Positions 9,028-12,258 of a DNA stretch of 12,258 nucleotides are shown here, one piece after another. Positions within the stretch are counted from its first letter, which is position 1. Each line of letters begins with the position of its first letter. Below the pieces are notes generated by a model, which was not told where the DNA came from, made no database searches, and was given only the letters and a program-made list of their open reading frames with translations. The position numbers and the translations under genes were made by a program. Origin of the DNA: Synura sp. LO234KE (taxonomy: Eukaryota > Sar > Synurophyceae > Synurales > Mallomonadaceae); assembly GCA_015143735.1 (NCBI GenBank), contig VKHC01000423.1, positions 1 to 12,258 of the forward strand, given 5' to 3'.

Positions 9028-12000
9028 ATGAAAAATTGCGATCTGGAGGTAAGCGATCTCCAGAAAAAGATGATTTTCTATATGAGCAACTGTTCAACTT
9101 GTGATAATTCTCTACATTTATCAAAATTGTAAATTTAGGATGATTCGCCGCCATCAGTACTTCCTCAGAAATATTCCCTGTATCCTCAAAATGAAGATGA
9201 AGGCTCTGTTACGGAATCTTATATCGTAATCAAGGTAATCTGGTCAGCTCTCGAATGCGCTGGTTATATATTCTTACTATTGCTTGCACCATTTCTACAG
9301 TCGGAGAGTACTTCAAGTTCAAGCAAACATGTTTATAGCCAAATTGAAGTTTCAGTTCCTAATAAAAGTGACCAGCTTAATGAAAGCCAGTTTGATAAGG
9401 ACGAAGGGACCGAGCGAATAGAATCATACTACTCCGATGAGGAAGTGATCAAGACTACGTCCGTGGGAACGGGATCATATTCCACAGACAAAAATTTTGA
9501 AGATATACGAGATGGTGTAGGGTCATACGCAAGAGAGGATGAGAGGAGGACTGTGTCTGGAGAAGGAGGATGCTTACTCAGTAATGAACTGAGAACTGTG
9601 TCAGGAGGTGGAGAATCCTTTCCCAGAGAGGATGAGAGCAGGACTGTGTCAGGAGGTTCTGAGGATGAGAGCAGGCCTGTGTCAGGAGGTGGAGAATCCT
9701 TTCGCAGAGAGAATGAGAGCAGGACTGTGTCAGGAGGTTCTGAGGATGGAAGCAGGACTGTGTCAGGAGGTGGAGGATCCTTTCCCAGAGAGGATGAGAG
9801 CAGGACTGTGTCCGGAGGTGGAGGATCCTTTCGCAGAGAGGATGAGAGCAGGCCTGTGTCAGGAGGTGGAGGATCCTTTCGCAGAGAGGATGAGAGCAGG
9901 ACTGTGTCAGGAGGTTCTGAGGATGGAAGCAGGACTGTGTCAGGAGGTGGAGGATCCTTTCGCACAGAGGATGAGAGCAGGACTGTGTCAGGAGGTTCTG
10001 AGGATGGAAGCAGGACTGTGTCAGGAGGTGGACAATTCTTTGCCAGAGAGGATAAGAGCAGGCTGTTAGAAGGTGGAGGATCCTTTCCCAGAGAGGATAA
10101 TAGCAGGACTGTGTCAGGAGGTGAAGAATCCTTTCGCAGAGAGGATGAGAGCTGGCCCGTGTCAGGAGGTGGAGAATCTTTTCGCAGAGAGGATGAGAGC
10201 AGGACTGTGTCAGGAGGTTCTGAGGAGGAAAGAAGGCCTGTGTCAGGAGGTGGAGGATCCTTTCGCAGAGAGGATGAGAGCAGGACTGTGTCAGGAGGTG
10301 GAGGATCCTTTCCCAGAGAGGAAGAGAATTTAAAGGATCCATTAGTAGAGGACGAGAAAAGGTGGGACACAGCTGACAAGCTTACATTTCACGTGGTAAT
10401 TACTCAAGGAGAGAAGGAGTCGATAGGAGTAGAGGTGAACAGGGAAATATATCTAGCTGCAAGGTGTAGCCTCGAAATGGGTTACATATATGCTACAATC
10501 GATGTCCCCATCCCCCGTAGGGGATACAATACTAGAATACCTTTCCTTTTGAAGAAAAAGGTGAAGCGCCCCGGGGCCTGGTATGGGGAAACGACTACAT
10601 GGGAGACGGTCAAACACTTTGGAAAAGGCTGGACAGAGATCCCTACTCCTGGAGTATTCTTGTTCCGACACGACATGGATGTATATGATCAAATACTGCG
10701 GCATCTCCTGTTTGTAGCAAATAATGACAACGTCGTCGAGAGGATTCGTTTACTTTTCCAAGATCTCGATCTCATTTCGACCGAGCTTATCCGCTCTCCC
10801 TTTACACTATTGCAGAAGCTGTTTGCAGAAGTTCGGAGCCGTCCAAATGGTCTCTGTCTCGCCAACTTTCCTATCGTCGCCGCTTTAAGTTTGGGTTATT
10901 ATCAAGGACGTTTACCGAGGACTAGAAATTTCAATGAGCCAGGATTTCCTTCAAGTTGGATAATTGATAATTTGTCTGTTTGCGGAGAGTTGAAGGCAAA
11001 CTTGCGCATGTGGTGGCAGGTTGGGGTTGGGGTACTCGTTCGTCACAATTCCATATGTGGTCGGACTGCTTGGATTAAGAAAATCACAGATAAGAATTAC
11101 TTCCCAATTATACTGGAATGGGGTGCTAAGCCGATAGCGACCGTTGTCGAAGAATGGTCTCGCGGTCCAGATTCGTTTCCTAACAGTATTATTGAACTCA
11201 TCCGTAACATCGATTTTTCTTCGGAAGTTGCAGCGTTTCCCATACTATTTCACTGGGTGCCTGACAATTGCACAGTGTACCACCAAGCACTTCTTCAAGG
11301 ATTATTCACGACCAATGTCCTCTACCACTGCCGAGGAAATTTCGAGCAAATGTTCCATCTGTTCCTGAAGAAGTTATCGCTGAGCAGTTTCATTCACGTT
11401 GGGTCGATGTCAGCAGATATTCTGGAGGAGGATCGCATTCGTCCTGCGGACCGAAACAGAGTATTTGGAATTCTTAAAAGTGCCTTCTTATCGCGACTGC
11501 CTAGCGTAACAGTTCAAGAGGCAAACAATTTTCCAGCAAAAATATGTGAAATCTTTGGTGTAGTAGAAAGTGATGTGAGAGCACTTTTTAGTGGTAGCCT
11601 AAATAGTAAGTTGTCCATCGCCTTGGACATTGTCTTATTGAGTCCTTTGGTGCTGGCGGGCAGCTACAGTTTCGTCTGCGCCGTAGCCACGGAATGGTTG
11701 GATATGAACCATAATGCAGTTATTCAAAATCATATCGATGTCTATAAGGTGCTATCTAAATGTGTGGCTTGTGCATTAGTAGCTTTGAATCTGCTGAGAA
11801 TCGATGCAGATCGTATAAGCAGTTGTTGTGAGAGCATTTTATTTCATTCCGGATGTAATGAAATTCTGAACGGTAGCAGGGCGGTAGCTGTGGTTATGTC
11901 CATACCTGAGCTATGCGAGTTATTTTCTCCTATTGGAAAGGTTGCTTGTGCTGTTTCTGAGCACGCCGTTTCCTATGTAGGAAGGAAGATGAGCGAGTAC

Positions 12001-12258
12001 TTGGACACCCCGGAGTCTTACGTGTCAGCGTTGAATTGTTTAATTCGCTCTGCTTACTGGTCGAGCGACCTGAAAAGAGTAGCTGATTTACTGGTGGAGA
12101 TATTTGTAAAGAAAGTGGGACAAGAAGGCTCTCACATCTTCACTACCTTGGCTCCTTACAGTTGGTTCTTGAATCTGATAGCATCGGATTCCGCGATGTC
12201 ACAGGTTGCGCGGAGTAACGGATCCTTCGTGGCCATTCTGGATAATTTAAGGATATTT
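9028..12258 (+). CDS. Large protein, possible RNF213-like N-terminal part, 3' partial
   Basis: The exons are 9028-9048 (MKNCDLE), 9139-9234 and 9301 onward, all phase 0, with donors GTAAGC and GTAATC and acceptors AAATTTAG and TTTCTACAG. The third exon stays open to the window edge, giving 1025 residues so far. The ATG context is weak (C at -3), so a further upstream exon is possible. Residues about 40-121 are Ser/Asp/Glu-rich. Residues 122-382 are the tandem repeat. Residues 400-500 look like a beta domain starting LTFHVVITQ, with a CSLEMGYIYATIDVPIPRR block and IPFLLKKK, a pattern that recalls the CBM20-like domain near residue 400 of RNF213. From 500 on, the protein is mixed helical with no motif I can name (FTLLQKLFAEV, LFHWVP, YVSALNCLIRSAYW). 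RNF213 is a giant AAA+ ATPase and E3 ubiquitin ligase. Its Walker motifs and RING would lie downstream, so the family call is tentative, while the coding call is firm. Confidence 0.8.
9547..10329 (+). repeat. In-frame tandem repeat with 48-bp and 33-bp units
   Basis: There are 18 units. Eleven are full 48-bp units (consensus RTVSGGGGSFRREDES, 16 residues). Five are 33-bp units (RTVSGGSEDES or SEDGS, 11 residues) at 9640, 9721, 9898, 9979 and 10201. Two are degenerate 45-bp units at 9547-9591 and 10060-10104. The short unit matches the long one with five residues removed between Gly-Gly and Glu-Asp. Every size is a multiple of three, so the frame never breaks. Thr alternates with Pro at the second residue (Pro at 9673, 9850, 10153 and 10234). 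The near-identical DNA implies recent expansion or homogenisation. The protein segment is probably disordered, with many Ser and Arg that could be modified. Confidence 0.95.

Noticed and set aside
9547-10329. CRISPR-like array
   Set aside because: Units abut with no unique spacers, sizes are multiples of three, and the array is in frame within a eukaryotic exon.
9547-10329. Ser-Gly motifs as glycosaminoglycan attachment sites
   Set aside because: There is no signal peptide in the visible N-terminus, so secretion is not supported and Ser-Gly alone is uninformative.
9429-10379. Long antisense open frame (316 codons) across the repeat array, plus further + and - frames inside it
   Set aside because: They are by-products of a repeat that lacks stops in several frames. 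The + frame starting at 9301 continues without stops through non-repeat sequence to the window edge and has splice-consistent upstream exons, so it is the real one.

Overview
The window is eukaryotic nuclear DNA. Coding blocks are interrupted by short GT-AG introns (about 50 to 350 bp, one near 600 bp) whose phases agree across almost every junction. There are no Shine-Dalgarno-led operons, and AATAAA-type polyadenylation signals lie in the gaps. Three protein-coding genes fit within 12 kb. This compact layout, together with a large protein that may belong to the RNF213 family, suggests an invertebrate animal (a sponge or similar early-branching lineage) or a close unicellular relative. That placement is an inference.

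Layout. (1) Positions 1-6146, + strand: the 3' part of a gene with at least 27 exons. It encodes a hydrophilic, proline-rich region followed by a long coiled coil, with a UVR-like motif near the start of the coil and an acidic linker before the C-terminal helices. I rebuilt it exon by exon (about 796 codons plus stop) and could not assign a family. (2) Positions 6147-7501: the space between two convergent genes, holding 3' UTRs and candidate poly(A) signals on both strands. (3) Positions 7502-8665 (possibly to 8707), - strand: an intronless gene for a protein with an N-terminal ubiquitin-like domain and a C-terminal domain resembling class I glutamine amidotransferase/ThuA folds. (4) Positions 8666-9027: a divergent intergenic space of 320 to 362 bp, presumably a two-way promoter. 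(5) Positions 9028 to the end, + strand: the 5' part of a large gene. Two small exons lead into one exon of at least 2958 bp that is open to the window edge. Its protein has a disordered Ser/Gly/Arg/Glu-rich tandem repeat made of two unit sizes (16 and 11 residues), then a candidate CBM20-like beta domain, then a long helical region. This order suggests the N-terminal arm of an RNF213/mysterin-type E3 ubiquitin ligase, but the ATPase and RING regions would lie beyond the window, so the call is tentative.

The most interesting signal is the divergent pair: a ubiquitin-like/amidotransferase-fold protein sharing a short promoter region with a possible giant ubiquitin ligase. If both calls hold, they could be a co-regulated ubiquitin-related module. 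This is a hypothesis from gene order and domain content.
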